Shown here: in pieces, positions 52,628-61,112 of the stretch
How positions within the stretch are numbered: position 1 is the stretch's first letter
Layout of the letters: every line of letters starts with the position of its first letter
DNA from: Salipiger mangrovisoli
GTDB taxonomy: Bacteria > Pseudomonadota > Alphaproteobacteria > Rhodobacterales > Rhodobacteraceae
Direction: 5' to 3'
Assembly: GCF_015223355.1 (NCBI RefSeq)
Contig: NZ_JADFFK010000004.1
Span: forward strand, 237,501 to 301,500
DNA: 64,000 nt
Position numbers and translations under genes: made by a program
Notes under the pieces: generated by a model
Database searches by the model: none
Told to the model about the DNA's origin: nothing
The model's input: the letters and a program-made list of their open reading frames with translations, nothing else

Positions 52628-53320
52628 TTGACGACGCATGCACACCAGCCGCTCACCGCGGCGGTCGAAATCGAGAAGCTGATCGATGACACGCTGTTCG
52701 GCGCTCCGCGCTCGGCGGCCTATCGCGCACTGTTCAAGCGCGTGCTCGACGTTGCAATCGTGCTGGCGCTCGCCCTGCCGGCGCTCTGCGTGGTTCTGTT
52801 CTGTGCGGCGCTCATTGCGCGGGACGGGCACTCGCCCATCTACCTCCAGAAACGCGTGGGCCGGAACGGCCGGGTGTTCCATATGTGGAAGCTGCGCTCG
52901 ATGGTCCCCGACGCCGAGCAGCTTCTCGCGGCTCATCTTCGCGCGGACGATCTGGCGCGTGCGGAATGGGAATTCACGCAGAAACTGCGCAACGACCCGC
53001 GGATCACCCCCATCGGCCACGCAATCCGCAAAAGCTCGATCGACGAGTTGCCGCAGTTGTGGAACGTGCTTCGGGGCGAGATGTCGCTGGTCGGCCCGCG
53101 CCCGATGATGGTCGATCAGCGCGCGATCTACCCCGGAACCGCCTATTACGCGATGCGCCCCGGCATCACCGGCTTCTGGCAGACCTCCGTGCGCAACGAG
53201 TCGAGCTTCTCGGAGCGTGCCGGTTTCGACAGCGCCTACCTGCGCGAAATGTCCTTCGTCACCGACCTGAAGGTGATGCTGCGCACCGTGAAGGTCGTCT
53301 GGCACGGCACCGGCTGCTGA
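52628..53320 (+). CDS. Undecaprenyl-phosphate sugar phosphotransferase (WcaJ/ExoY-type)
   Basis: 230 residues from the TTG at 52628. One membrane helix (VLDVAIVLALALPALCVVLF) followed by the cytoplasmic catalytic domain of the bacterial sugar transferase family: GRNGRVFHMWKLRSMVPDAE, DPRITPIGHAIRKSSIDELP, MSLVGPRPMM and MRPGITGFWQTSVRN. Such enzymes attach the first sugar phosphate to the lipid carrier to begin exopolysaccharide or capsule synthesis. GGGGAGG lies five bases before the TTG; an in-frame ATG at 52607 would place that site inside the gene, so TTG is favoured. Confidence 0.88.
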   Translation: MTTHAHQPLTAAVEIEKLIDDTLFGAPRSAAYRALFKRVLDVAIVLALALPALCVVLFCAALIARDGHSPIYLQKRVGRNGRVFHMWKLRSMVPDAEQLLAAHLRADDLARAEWEFTQKLRNDPRITPIGHAIRKSSIDELPQLWNVLRGEMSLVGPRPMMVDQRAIYPGTAYYAMRPGITGFWQTSVRNESSFSERAGFDSAYLREMSFVTDLKVMLRTVKVVWHGTGC

Positions 53321-53345
53321 ACGCCCCCGCTTTCCCTCACGGGAC

Positions 53346-53373
53346 AGGCCCGCGCAATCGCGCGGGCCTTTTT
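53346..53373 (+). terminator. Terminator of the sugar transferase gene
   Basis: GGCCCGCGC, loop AATC, GCGCGGGCC, then TTTTT. Confidence 0.85.
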
Positions 53374-53395
53374 CTTGCCCCGGCGGAGCTGAATG

Positions 53396-53422
53396 AAAAA
53401 GACGCGCCGGTTTCCCGGCGCG
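53396..53422 (-). terminator. Terminator of the OmpA lipoprotein gene
   Basis: On the minus strand CGCGCCGG, loop GAAA, CCGGCGCG, then TCTTTTT, about 30 bases past the stop. Confidence 0.8.
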
Positions 53423-53452
53423 CCCCTACGTTCTCGATTCTTGCCTCGGCGA

Positions 53453-54103
53453 TCAGCCGTTCGGCAAGATGACGATTTCGACGCGGCGGTTCTGCTGCTT
53501 GCCTTCCGCCGTCAGGTTCGACGCGATCGGCTGCGCTTCGCCGCGGCCGATGGACTGCACGCGGTAGGAGGGTACACCCTGCTGCATCAGCAGCGAGGCG
53601 ACCGAGGCCGCGCGGCGCTGCGAGAGCGACTGGTTGTACTCTGCCGAGCCGTCGCTGTCGGTGTGGCCGATCACCTGAACGCTGGTGTTCGGGTATTCCA
53701 ACAGGCTGCGGCCCACGGTGGCGATGTCGCCCTGCAGATCGGGGCGCAGCGAGGCGCTGTCGGTGGCGAAGAGGATGTCCTGCGGCATGGTCACGATCAG
53801 GCGGTCACCGGTGTTGGTGATGCCGACGTTGTTGCCCAGTTGCTGGCGCAGCGCCGCTTCCTGCTTGTCGAGGTTGTTGCCGATCAGGCCGCCGGCGATG
53901 GCACCGGCTGCGGCACCGGCGAGTGCGTTCTTCACCGCGTCGTCGTTGTTGCCGCCGATGGCGCGGCCTGCGACAGCGCCGCCGAGCGCGCCGATCATCA
54001 CGCCATTCTTCGCCTGGCGGTTGGGATCGTTGACGTCCGTACAGGCGGTCAGCGCCATGGCTGCTGCAAGCGTCAGGAATACTGTGGTCTTTGCCCGGAA
54101 CAT
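53453..54103 (-). CDS. OmpA-family outer membrane lipoprotein
   Basis: 216 residues. Lipoprotein signal peptide with lipobox ALTAC (Cys about residue 20). A glycine-zipper region (GALGGAVAGRAIGG, AGAAAGAIAGGLIG) is followed by an OmpA domain: DILFATDSASLRPDLQGDIA, VIGHTDSDGSAEYNQSLSQR and NRRVEIVILP. The composition resembles YiaD/glycine-zipper OmpA proteins that anchor the outer membrane to peptidoglycan. GAGG is 7 bases before the ATG at 54103. Monocistronic with its own terminator. Confidence 0.9.
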   Translation of the reverse strand: MFRAKTTVFLTLAAAMALTACTDVNDPNRQAKNGVMIGALGGAVAGRAIGGNNDDAVKNALAGAAAGAIAGGLIGNNLDKQEAALRQQLGNNVGITNTGDRLIVTMPQDILFATDSASLRPDLQGDIATVGRSLLEYPNTSVQVIGHTDSDGSAEYNQSLSQRRAASVASLLMQQGVPSYRVQSIGRGEAQPIASNLTAEGKQQNRRVEIVILPNG

Positions 54104-54241
54104 GTAATGCCTCGTGTCATTTGCCCTGAGGGGGATGTGACCCCAGTTATAGTGCAGCGGGCGCTGTCGCCAATGGCCCGCCCCACACATTGTTGGCAAG
54201 TCTCCGCCCATGGCTGCAACATCCTGACGCAGCGCGGTTGA

Positions 54242-55099
54242 TCAGAGCGCGAGGTCTTCGGCCTCCAACCGTGCCGCCTCCCATGCGAGGATCGCGCGTT
54301 TCACCGGCAGCCCCCAGTGATAGCCGCCAAGACCGCCGGACTTGCGCAGCGCGCGGTGGCAAGGGATCAACCAGGAGACAGGGTTGCGCCCCACAGCCGT
54401 GCCGACGGCGCGCACCGCGCGCGGGCTGCCGATCGCCTCGGCAATCTCGGAATAGCTGGTGACATGTCCCGAGGGGATGCGCATCAGCGCCTCCCAGACC
54501 TTGATCTGGAAGGGCGCGCCGATCAGGTAGACCGGCACCTCGCCCTGGCGCTGAACTCCGAAGGCGGTCAGCACCCAGGGCCTCAGGACCATCGGATCCT
54601 CGACGAACTGCGCGTTGGGCCAGCGCGAGAGCAGATCGCGAAAGGTCTCCTCCTCGCCCGCTTCGGCGGCAAAGCCCATACCGCAGATGCCCTTGTCGGT
54701 GCCCATGACCAGCGCCGGGCCGAAGGGGCTCTCGAACCAACCCCAGAAGATCGTCAGACCCTGCCCGCCCCGCGCGAACTCGCCGGGGCTCATCGCCTCC
54801 CAGCGCAGAAAGAGGTCATGCAGCCGCCCGCCTCCCGACAGTCCCGCCGCATGCGCCGTCTCCAGCGTCGAGAACCGCTCGTTGAGCAACGCCTTGGCAT
54901 GGCCAAGCGCGAGATACTGCTGGAACCGCTTCGGCGAGACCCCGGCCCAGCGGGAGAACAGCCGCTGGAAATGCGCCGGGCTCATGTCCATCTGCTCTGC
55001 CAGCCGCTCAAGGGTCATCTGCGGACCGCCGGCGTCGATCAGCTCGATCGCGCGGCGCATGACCTGAAAGTGGTACCCCTGCTGTGCAAGTTCGCCCAT
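54242..55099 (-). CDS. AraC-type HTH fused to O6-methylguanine-DNA methyltransferase (Ada-like, lacking the first domain)
   Basis: 285 residues. N-terminal AraC-type helix-turn-helix (LERLAEQMDMSPAHFQRLFS; WAGVSPKRFQQYLALGHAKA) and C-terminal methyltransferase with the active-site PCHR (SWLIPCHRALRK) and Tyr/Arg helix (YSEIAEAIGSPRAVRAVGTA). E. coli Ada has an extra N-terminal zinc domain with a phosphotriester-accepting Cys that turns on its regulon; it is missing here, so the protein can repair O6-methylguanine but how its DNA-binding domain is controlled is unclear. AGGAGG is 6 bases before the ATG. Divergent from nth. Confidence 0.88.
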   Translation of the reverse strand: MGELAQQGYHFQVMRRAIELIDAGGPQMTLERLAEQMDMSPAHFQRLFSRWAGVSPKRFQQYLALGHAKALLNERFSTLETAHAAGLSGGGRLHDLFLRWEAMSPGEFARGGQGLTIFWGWFESPFGPALVMGTDKGICGMGFAAEAGEEETFRDLLSRWPNAQFVEDPMVLRPWVLTAFGVQRQGEVPVYLIGAPFQIKVWEALMRIPSGHVTSYSEIAEAIGSPRAVRAVGTAVGRNPVSWLIPCHRALRKSGGLGGYHWGLPVKRAILAWEAARLEAEDLAL

Positions 55100-55254
55100 C
55101 GCGACCTCCTGTGTCTCTGTCCCTGAAATAGCGCCAAACCCGTGCCCGGCGCGACCCGGATGTTGCGCAAGCGGCGCAGGCAGCCCATGCGTATTTATCA
55201 AAGAGAAGAAGCCAGACTTGCGGCAGAAGGCCCAGCGTTGCATAGGTCTTATCC

Positions 55255-55899
55255 ATGGCCAAGCAGCTCGACTATCACACGATCCGCGAGATCTTCACCC
55301 GCTTTCACGCCTCCGAGCCGGAGCCGAAAGGCGAGCTCGACCACGTCAATGCCTACACGCTGGTGGTGGCGGTGGCGCTCTCGGCGCAGGCAACCGACAT
55401 CGGGGTGAATCGTGCGACGCACGAACTGTTCAAGATCGCCGACACGCCCCAGAAGATGCTCGCCCTTGGCGAGGAGGCGCTGATCGAGCACATCAAGACC
55501 ATTGGCCTCTACCGCAACAAGGCCAAGAACGTCATGAAGCTGTCGCAGATCCTCGTCGAGGAGTACGGCGGCGAGGTGCCCTGCTCGCGCGCGGCACTGG
55601 AGAGCTTGCCGGGCGTCGGGCGCAAGACCGCCAACGTCGTGCTGAACATGTGGTGGCACTACCCGGCGCAGGCGGTCGACACGCATATCTTCCGCTTCGG
55701 CAACCGCTCGGGCGTCTGCCCCGGCAAGGACGTGGTCGCCGTCGAGCGCGCCATCGAAGACAATATCCCCGTGGATTTCCAGCAGCATGCGCATCACTGG
55801 ATGATCCTGCACGGGCGCTACACCTGCGTCGCGCGCAAGCCCAAATGCGGGGCTTGCCTGATCCGTGACCTCTGCCAGTTCGAGGAAAAGACCCTATGA
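55255..55899 (+). CDS. nth: Endonuclease III
   Basis: Base-excision repair glycosylase/AP lyase for oxidised pyrimidines. 214 residues. Helix-hairpin-helix with catalytic Lys (LESLPGVGRKTANVVLNM), catalytic Asp in AVDTHIFRFGNR, and the C-terminal 4Fe-4S loop (CVARKPKCGACLIRDLC). Next to a methylguanine repair gene, forming a small repair neighbourhood together with polA. Its stop overlaps the start of the kinase gene (ATGA). Confidence 0.96.
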   Translation: MAKQLDYHTIREIFTRFHASEPEPKGELDHVNAYTLVVAVALSAQATDIGVNRATHELFKIADTPQKMLALGEEALIEHIKTIGLYRNKAKNVMKLSQILVEEYGGEVPCSRAALESLPGVGRKTANVVLNMWWHYPAQAVDTHIFRFGNRSGVCPGKDVVAVERAIEDNIPVDFQQHAHHWMILHGRYTCVARKPKCGACLIRDLCQFEEKTL

Positions 55900-56885
55900 A
55901 GAAGTACCAGGTTGTCGGCATCGGCAACGCCATCGTCGACGTGCTGACCCGGGCGGATGACTCCTTTCTCGAGCACATGGGCATCACCAAGGGCATCATG
56001 CAACTGATCGAACGCGAGCGCGCCGAACTGCTCTACGGTGCCATGGAAGGCCGCGTGCAGGCGCCCGGCGGTTCTGTCGCCAACACGCTGGCGGGTCTTG
56101 GCAACCTCGGGTTGCGCACCGCCTTCATCGGCCGGGTCCATGACGACGCGCTGGGGCGCTTCTACGCCGAGGCGATGGAGAAGGACGGAACCGCCTTCGT
56201 CAATCCGCCGGTGCCGGGCGGCGAGCTGCCCACATCGCGCTCGATGATCTTCGTCTCGCCCGACGGTGAGCGGTCGATGAACACCTATCTCGGCATCTCC
56301 GCCGAGCTCGGGCCGGATGATGTCGATGAAGACGTGGCCGCGAACGCTGAGATCGTCTTCCTCGAGGGCTATCTCTTCGACAAGGACAAGGGCAAGGACG
56401 CCTTCATCCGGCTCGCCCGCGCCTGCCGTGCGGCAGGTGGCAAGGCCGGGATCGCCATCTCCGACCCGTTCTGCGTGGAGCGCCACCGCGAGGACTTCCT
56501 GCAGCTGATCGAGCACGAGATGGACTACGTGATCGGCAACGAAGCCGAGATCCGCTCGCTCTATCAGGACAACTCGCTGGAAGCCGACCTCGACCGGGTC
56601 GCGGCGATCTGCCCCTTGGTGATCTGCACCCGCTCGGGAGATGGGGTGACCATCCTCAAGGATGGCGTGCGCACCGACGTGCCAGTGACCAAGATCGTGC
56701 CGGTGGACGCCACCGGCGCCGGTGACCAGTTCGCGGCGGGCTTCCTCTACGGGCTGGCGACCGGCACCGACATGGCGACCGCGGGCCGCATGGGCACCGT
56801 GGCGGCGACCGAGGTGATCACCCACATGGGCCCGCGCCCCGAGGCCAGCCTGCCCGAGCTCTTCCGCGCGGCGGGCCTCATCTGA
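55896..56885 (+). CDS. PfkB-family adenosine/sugar kinase
   Basis: 329 residues. PfkB signatures: GGSVANTLAGLGNLGLRTAF near the start and DATGAGDQFAAGFLYGLATG with the catalytic Asp. The N-terminus VGIGNAIVDVLTRAD and length match alphaproteobacterial adenosine kinases, which phosphorylate adenosine to AMP, but ribokinase-type substrates are possible. Four-base overlap with nth suggests one transcript; the kinase ends at a strong hairpin. Confidence 0.85.
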   Translation: MKKYQVVGIGNAIVDVLTRADDSFLEHMGITKGIMQLIERERAELLYGAMEGRVQAPGGSVANTLAGLGNLGLRTAFIGRVHDDALGRFYAEAMEKDGTAFVNPPVPGGELPTSRSMIFVSPDGERSMNTYLGISAELGPDDVDEDVAANAEIVFLEGYLFDKDKGKDAFIRLARACRAAGGKAGIAISDPFCVERHREDFLQLIEHEMDYVIGNEAEIRSLYQDNSLEADLDRVAAICPLVICTRSGDGVTILKDGVRTDVPVTKIVPVDATGAGDQFAAGFLYGLATGTDMATAGRMGTVAATEVITHMGPRPEASLPELFRAAGLI

Positions 56886-56921
56886 GGCGCCCGGCCCCAG
56901 GCAACTGACCCGGAAACAAGA

Positions 56922-56947
56922 AACGGCGTCCCCGCGGGGACGCCGTT
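56922..56947. terminator. Bidirectional terminator between the kinase gene and polA
   Basis: Perfect 12-base stem AACGGCGTCCCC/GGGGACGCCGTT with a 2-base centre. TTTCTTGTTT follows on the minus strand and TTCCACTTTG on the plus strand. Confidence 0.8.
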
Positions 56948-56971
56948 CCACTTTGCGCCGAAGGGCGAGGC

Positions 56972-59800
56972 TCAGTGCGCCTCGGCCCAGTTCTTGCCCT
57001 GCCCCGCGTCGACCACCAGCGGAACGTCCAGTTTCACCACCGGCTCGGCCGCGCCTTCCATGATCTCGCGCGCCGTGGCGATGAGCTTGTCGACACCCTC
57101 CTCCGCGACCTCGAAGATCAGTTCGTCGTGCACCTGCAGCAGCATCTTGGCGGGCTGCCCCGCAATCGCGGCGGGCATGCGGATCATCGCCCGGCGGATG
57201 ATGTCCGCCGCCGTGCCCTGGATCGGTGCGTTGATCGCCGCGCGACGCGCAAAACCTGCGTGCGGACCCTTGGCGTTGATCTCCGGCGTGTGGATGACCC
57301 GACCGAACAGCGTCTCGACGCGGTCGTGCTCCTTGGCGAAGGCGATGGTGTCGTCCATGTAGGTCTTGATGCCCGGGAACCGCTCGAAATAGCGGTCGAT
57401 GAAGGCCTGCGCCTCGCCGCGCGGGATGCGCAGGTTGCGGGCAAGGCCGAAGCCCGAGATGCCGTAGATCACGCCGAAGTTGATCGCCTTGGCACGGCGG
57501 CGGATGTCCGAAGTCATCTCCTCCATCGGCACGCCGAACATTTCCGAGGCGGTCATCGCGTGGATATCATGCCCGTCGCGGAAAGCCTGCTTCAGCGCGT
57601 CGATCCCGGCCATATGCGCGAGGATCCGCAGCTCGATCTGGCTGTAGTCGAGCGAGACGATGACCTTGCCTTCCGGCGCGACAAATGCCTCGCGGATGCG
57701 CCGCCCCTCTTCCGAGCGCACCGGGATGTTCTGCAGGTTGGGCTCGGTCGAGGCAAGGCGCCCGGTGTTGGCTCCGGCGATGGAGTAGGAGGTGTGCACC
57801 CGCCCGGTCTCGGGGTTGATGTGCTCCTGCAACGCGTCGGTGTAGGTCGACTTCAGCTTCTGCAGCTGGCGGTAGTCAAGAACGCGCGCCGCGAAGTCAT
57901 GCTCGGTGGCCAGGTCTTCCAGCACCTCGGCAGGCGTGGACCAGGCGCCGGTCTTGGTCTTCTTGCCGCCCTCGAGCCCCATCTCGGCAAAGAGGATCTC
58001 GCCGACCTGTGCCGGTGAGTTGACGTTGAACGGGTGGCCCGCCAGCTCGTGCAGCTCGGCCTCGAGCCCGGCCATTTTCTGGGCAAAGGCGGTCGACATG
58101 CGCGACAGCGTATTGCGGTCGACCTGCACGCCGGCCAGCTCCATCTCGGCCAGCACCGGCACCAGCGGGCGCTCGGTGCCCTCGTAGACGCGGGTGACCC
58201 TCGACAGGTGCAGCCGCGGCTTGAGCAGCTTCCACAGGCGCAGGGTGATGTCGGCATCCTCGGCGGCGTATTTCACCGCCTCCTCGATCGGCACCCGGTC
58301 GAAGGTGATCATCTTCTTGCCCGAGCCGAGCAGGTCCTTGATCGGGATCGGCACGTGGCCGAGGTAGCGCTCGGACAATGCGTCCATGCCGTGATTGTGC
58401 AGACCGGCGTGAAGCGCGTAGGAGATCAGCATGGTGTCGTCGATCGGCGCGACGCCGATGCCGTAGCGCGAGAGCACCTTGGCATCGTACTTCATGTTCT
58501 GGCCGATCTTCATCACCGCCGGGTCTTCCAGCAGCGGCTTGAGGATATCCAGCGCCTCCTGCATCGGAATCTGCCCCTCTGCCAAGTCATCCGAGCCGAA
58601 AAGGTCCGCCTCGCCGCCCGCCGCGCGATGCGCCAGCGGGATGTAGCAGGCCTGCCCCGGCTCGACGGCCAGCGAGACGCCGACCAGCTCGCAGGTCATC
58701 TCGTTGAGGCCCGTGGTCTCGGTGTCCACCGCCACCCAGCCGCGCTGCCGAGCCTGCGCGATCCACGGTGCGAGATCGCCGGCGCTCTTCACCCAGGTAT
58801 AGGCGGCGGGGTCGATGGGCGGCATCTCCGGCGCCTCCGCGGCGGCGGCACCGGGGGTCGCGGCCGCCGCGGCCGCCGGGGCCTTCGCCTCGGTGATCAC
58901 CGGCGCCTCGGCCCCGAGCGCATTGGCAATGCGCTTGGTGAGGGTCGAGAACTCCATCTCGGCGAGGAAGGCGAGCAGCTTCTCGGGATCGGGCTCCTTC
59001 ACCTCGAGATCGTCGAGGGTGAAATCGAGCGGCGTGTTGCAGTCGAGCTGCACCAGCTTCTTCGACAGCTCGATCTGGTCGCGCTTCTCGATCAGGGTCT
59101 CGCGGCGCTTGGGCTGCTTGATCTCCCCGGCGCGGTCGAGCAGCTCCTCGAGCGAGCCGAACTCGTTGATCAGCAGCGCCGCGGTCTTGATGCCGATCCC
59201 CGGCGCGCCCGGCACGTTGTCGACCGAATCCCCGGCCAGCGCCTGGACGTCAACCACCCGCTCGGGGAAGACGCCGAACTTCTCGAACACCCCGTCGCGG
59301 TCGATGCGGCGGTTCTTCATCGCATCCAGCATCTCGACGCCGTCGCCGACCAGCTGCATCAGGTCCTTGTCCGAGGAGATGATGGTGACACGCCCGCCCG
59401 CCTCGCGCGCCTGGCAGGCGAGCGTGGCGATGATGTCGTCGGCCTCGAAACCCTCGAGTTCCTTGCAGGCGATGTTGAAGGCCAGCGTCGCGGTCCGGGT
59501 CAACGGGATCTGCGGGCGCAGATCCTCGGGCATTGCCTCGCGGTTGGCCTTGTAGAGATCGTACATGTCGTTGCGGAACGTGTGGCTGCCCTTGTCAAAG
59601 ATCACCGCCACATGCGTCGGCGCATCGGGGCCGGAGCTGTCCTCGACGTACTTCTGCAGCATGTTGCAGAAGCCGCTGACCGCGCCGATCGGCAGCCCGT
59701 CCGACTTGCGGGTCAGCGGTGGCAGCGCGTGGTAGGCGCGGAAGATGAAGGCCGATCCGTCGATCAGATGCAGGTGGCAGCCCTTGCCGAACTGGGTCAT
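56972..59800 (-). CDS. polA: DNA polymerase I
   Basis: 942 residues with all three parts. 5'-3' nuclease domain (LIDGSAFIFRAYHALPPLTR; VDNVPGAPGIGIKTAALLI), proofreading domain with DTETTGLNEM (exo I), and polymerase domain with VSLDYSQIELRILAHMAG (motif A), RRAKAINFGVIYGISGFGLA (finger) and LLQVHDELIFEV (motif C). Fills gaps in repair and removes primers. Start ATG at 59800 has AGGAGA 9 bases upstream; upstream in-frame codons are not family-like. Confidence 0.97.
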   Translation of the reverse strand: MTQFGKGCHLHLIDGSAFIFRAYHALPPLTRKSDGLPIGAVSGFCNMLQKYVEDSSGPDAPTHVAVIFDKGSHTFRNDMYDLYKANREAMPEDLRPQIPLTRTATLAFNIACKELEGFEADDIIATLACQAREAGGRVTIISSDKDLMQLVGDGVEMLDAMKNRRIDRDGVFEKFGVFPERVVDVQALAGDSVDNVPGAPGIGIKTAALLINEFGSLEELLDRAGEIKQPKRRETLIEKRDQIELSKKLVQLDCNTPLDFTLDDLEVKEPDPEKLLAFLAEMEFSTLTKRIANALGAEAPVITEAKAPAAAAAATPGAAAAEAPEMPPIDPAAYTWVKSAGDLAPWIAQARQRGWVAVDTETTGLNEMTCELVGVSLAVEPGQACYIPLAHRAAGGEADLFGSDDLAEGQIPMQEALDILKPLLEDPAVMKIGQNMKYDAKVLSRYGIGVAPIDDTMLISYALHAGLHNHGMDALSERYLGHVPIPIKDLLGSGKKMITFDRVPIEEAVKYAAEDADITLRLWKLLKPRLHLSRVTRVYEGTERPLVPVLAEMELAGVQVDRNTLSRMSTAFAQKMAGLEAELHELAGHPFNVNSPAQVGEILFAEMGLEGGKKTKTGAWSTPAEVLEDLATEHDFAARVLDYRQLQKLKSTYTDALQEHINPETGRVHTSYSIAGANTGRLASTEPNLQNIPVRSEEGRRIREAFVAPEGKVIVSLDYSQIELRILAHMAGIDALKQAFRDGHDIHAMTASEMFGVPMEEMTSDIRRRAKAINFGVIYGISGFGLARNLRIPRGEAQAFIDRYFERFPGIKTYMDDTIAFAKEHDRVETLFGRVIHTPEINAKGPHAGFARRAAINAPIQGTAADIIRRAMIRMPAAIAGQPAKMLLQVHDELIFEVAEEGVDKLIATAREIMEGAAEPVVKLDVPLVVDAGQGKNWAEAH

Positions 59801-59902
59801 GGTGGCGTCTCCTTGGCCTTCGCGGGTTTGCCAACGGTTTGCCACGGGCGCGCGCAGGGTGCCAGAGGGGATCACGAGGCAGGGGCGGATCCGGAGCGCG
59901 GC

Positions 59903-59946
59903 GCCTGCCTTTCTTCTAGGTCAAAATATCCCCGCCGGAGGCAGGC
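59903..59946 (-). repeat. Intergenic repeat GGGATATTT...TAGAAGAA, copy 2
   Basis: On the minus strand GGGGATATTTTGACCTAGAA followed by GAAAGGCAGGC, matching the copy at 24074-24102 in the core GGGATATTT-n-CCTAGAAGAA. It is bracketed by the inverted repeat GCCTGCC/GGCAGGC. Confidence 0.5.
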
Positions 59947-59985
59947 CGGACGGCCCGGACGGCGTGGCGCCGGGGCAGGCGCACC

Positions 59986-60960
59986 TCAGCCGCTGCCGAT
60001 CAGCACGCCCGCCGCCAGCACCAGCGCGCCGCCGAGCACCACCTGCAGCGCGGCGCGCACGAAAGGTGTTTCCATGTAGCGCTTCTGGATCCAGGCGATG
60101 GCCCAGAGCTCGAAGAAAACCACCACCCAGGCGATGATCGTCGCGGTCCAGAAATGCGGGATGAGATAGGGCAGCGCATGGCCGAGGCCGCCGAGTGCCG
60201 TCATCACGCCCGAGGCCAGGCCGCGCTTCAGCGGCGAGCCGCGGCCAGAGAGCTCGCCGTCGTCCGAGGCTGCCTCGGTGAAGCCCATCGAGATGCCCGC
60301 CCCGACCGAGGCGGCCAGCCCGACGAGGAAGGTGGTCCAGGTGTCCTGCGTGGCGAAGGCGGTGGCGAAGATCGGCGCCAGGGTCGAAACCGAGCCGTCC
60401 ATCAGCCCTGCCAGTCCCGGCTGCACCCAGGTGAGCACGAACTGGCGGTGCGCCATGCGGTCCTCGGTCTCGCGCGCGGTGCCATCAAGGTGCTTCTCAA
60501 CCAGCTCGCCTGCGCGTTCCTCGTGCCCGGCCTCGGCGGCGGCGAGATCGCCCAGCAGCTTGCGCGTGGCGGCGTCGCTGCTGCGCTTGGCGGCCTCGAG
60601 GTAGAAGCGCTCGGCCTCACGCTCCATCCCTTCTGCCTCCTCGCGGATGCGCTCGAGCGGCAGGTTCTGCACCAGCCAGACCGGGCGGCGCGCGTAGAAG
60701 CCGGCGACGTGCTCGCGGCGGATCAGCGGAATCACCTCTCCGAAGCGCATCCGGTGCAGGTTGATCAGCGCCCGGCGGTGGCCGTCCTCCTCCTCGGCCA
60801 TGCCGTCGAAGATCGCGGCGGTGTCGGGGTATTCGGGACGCAACCGCTCGGCATAGGAGCGATAGATCCGCGCGTCGTCCTCCTCGGAGGAGATCGCCAG
60901 CGCGAGCACCTCCTGCTCGCTCAGGTCGCGGAAATGACGCCGCTGGGTGAAGAATCGCAT
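59986..60960 (-). CDS. mbfA: Membrane-bound ferritin MbfA (ferritin-like/VIT1 fusion)
   Basis: 324 residues. Residues 1-165 form a rubrerythrin/ferritin-like four-helix bundle with carboxylate motifs ISSEEDDARIY, AEEEDGHRRAL, EREAERFYLEA and AAEAGHEERA; the rest is a VIT1/CCC1 membrane domain with about five helices (GLAASVGAGISMGFTEAASD). MbfA in Rhizobium and Bradyrhizobium exports or detoxifies iron and is repressed by Irr. A strong Irr-like box lies 24-45 bases upstream. Monocistronic. Confidence 0.92.
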   Translation of the reverse strand: MRFFTQRRHFRDLSEQEVLALAISSEEDDARIYRSYAERLRPEYPDTAAIFDGMAEEEDGHRRALINLHRMRFGEVIPLIRREHVAGFYARRPVWLVQNLPLERIREEAEGMEREAERFYLEAAKRSSDAATRKLLGDLAAAEAGHEERAGELVEKHLDGTARETEDRMAHRQFVLTWVQPGLAGLMDGSVSTLAPIFATAFATQDTWTTFLVGLAASVGAGISMGFTEAASDDGELSGRGSPLKRGLASGVMTALGGLGHALPYLIPHFWTATIIAWVVVFFELWAIAWIQKRYMETPFVRAALQVVLGGALVLAAGVLIGSG

Positions 60961-60983
60961 GGGGAGCTCCGGCCTGCAACCAA

Positions 60984-61005
60984 TTTAGAATGATTCCAAT
61001 CTAAA
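60984..61005 (-). promoter_or_regulatory. Irr box (ICE motif) of mbfA
   Basis: On the minus strand TTGGAATCATTCTAAA matches the iron control element TTNGAA-N3-TTCTAA of the alphaproteobacterial iron regulator Irr with one deviation. An outer TTTAGA/TCTAAA pair adds symmetry. Known Irr targets include mbfA, which supports the call. Confidence 0.7.
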
Positions 61006-61059
61006 GCGCTTCGCGGCAGGTGCAAGGTGTCAGAATGTCCTTGGGCCCCGGCATGTTGC

Positions 61060-61100
61060 TTGCCTGAACTGAACCGAGCGGTTTAAGATTGTCCGGACAA
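61060..61100 (+). promoter_or_regulatory. Promoter and operator of the TetR gene
   Basis: TTGCCT, 16 bases, TTTAAG, then directly the perfect 12-base palindrome TTGTCCGGACAA (61089-61100) at the expected start point, 12 bases before the TetR ATG. Placement suits autorepression. Confidence 0.55.
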
Positions 61101-61112
61101 AGGAGCTGCCTG

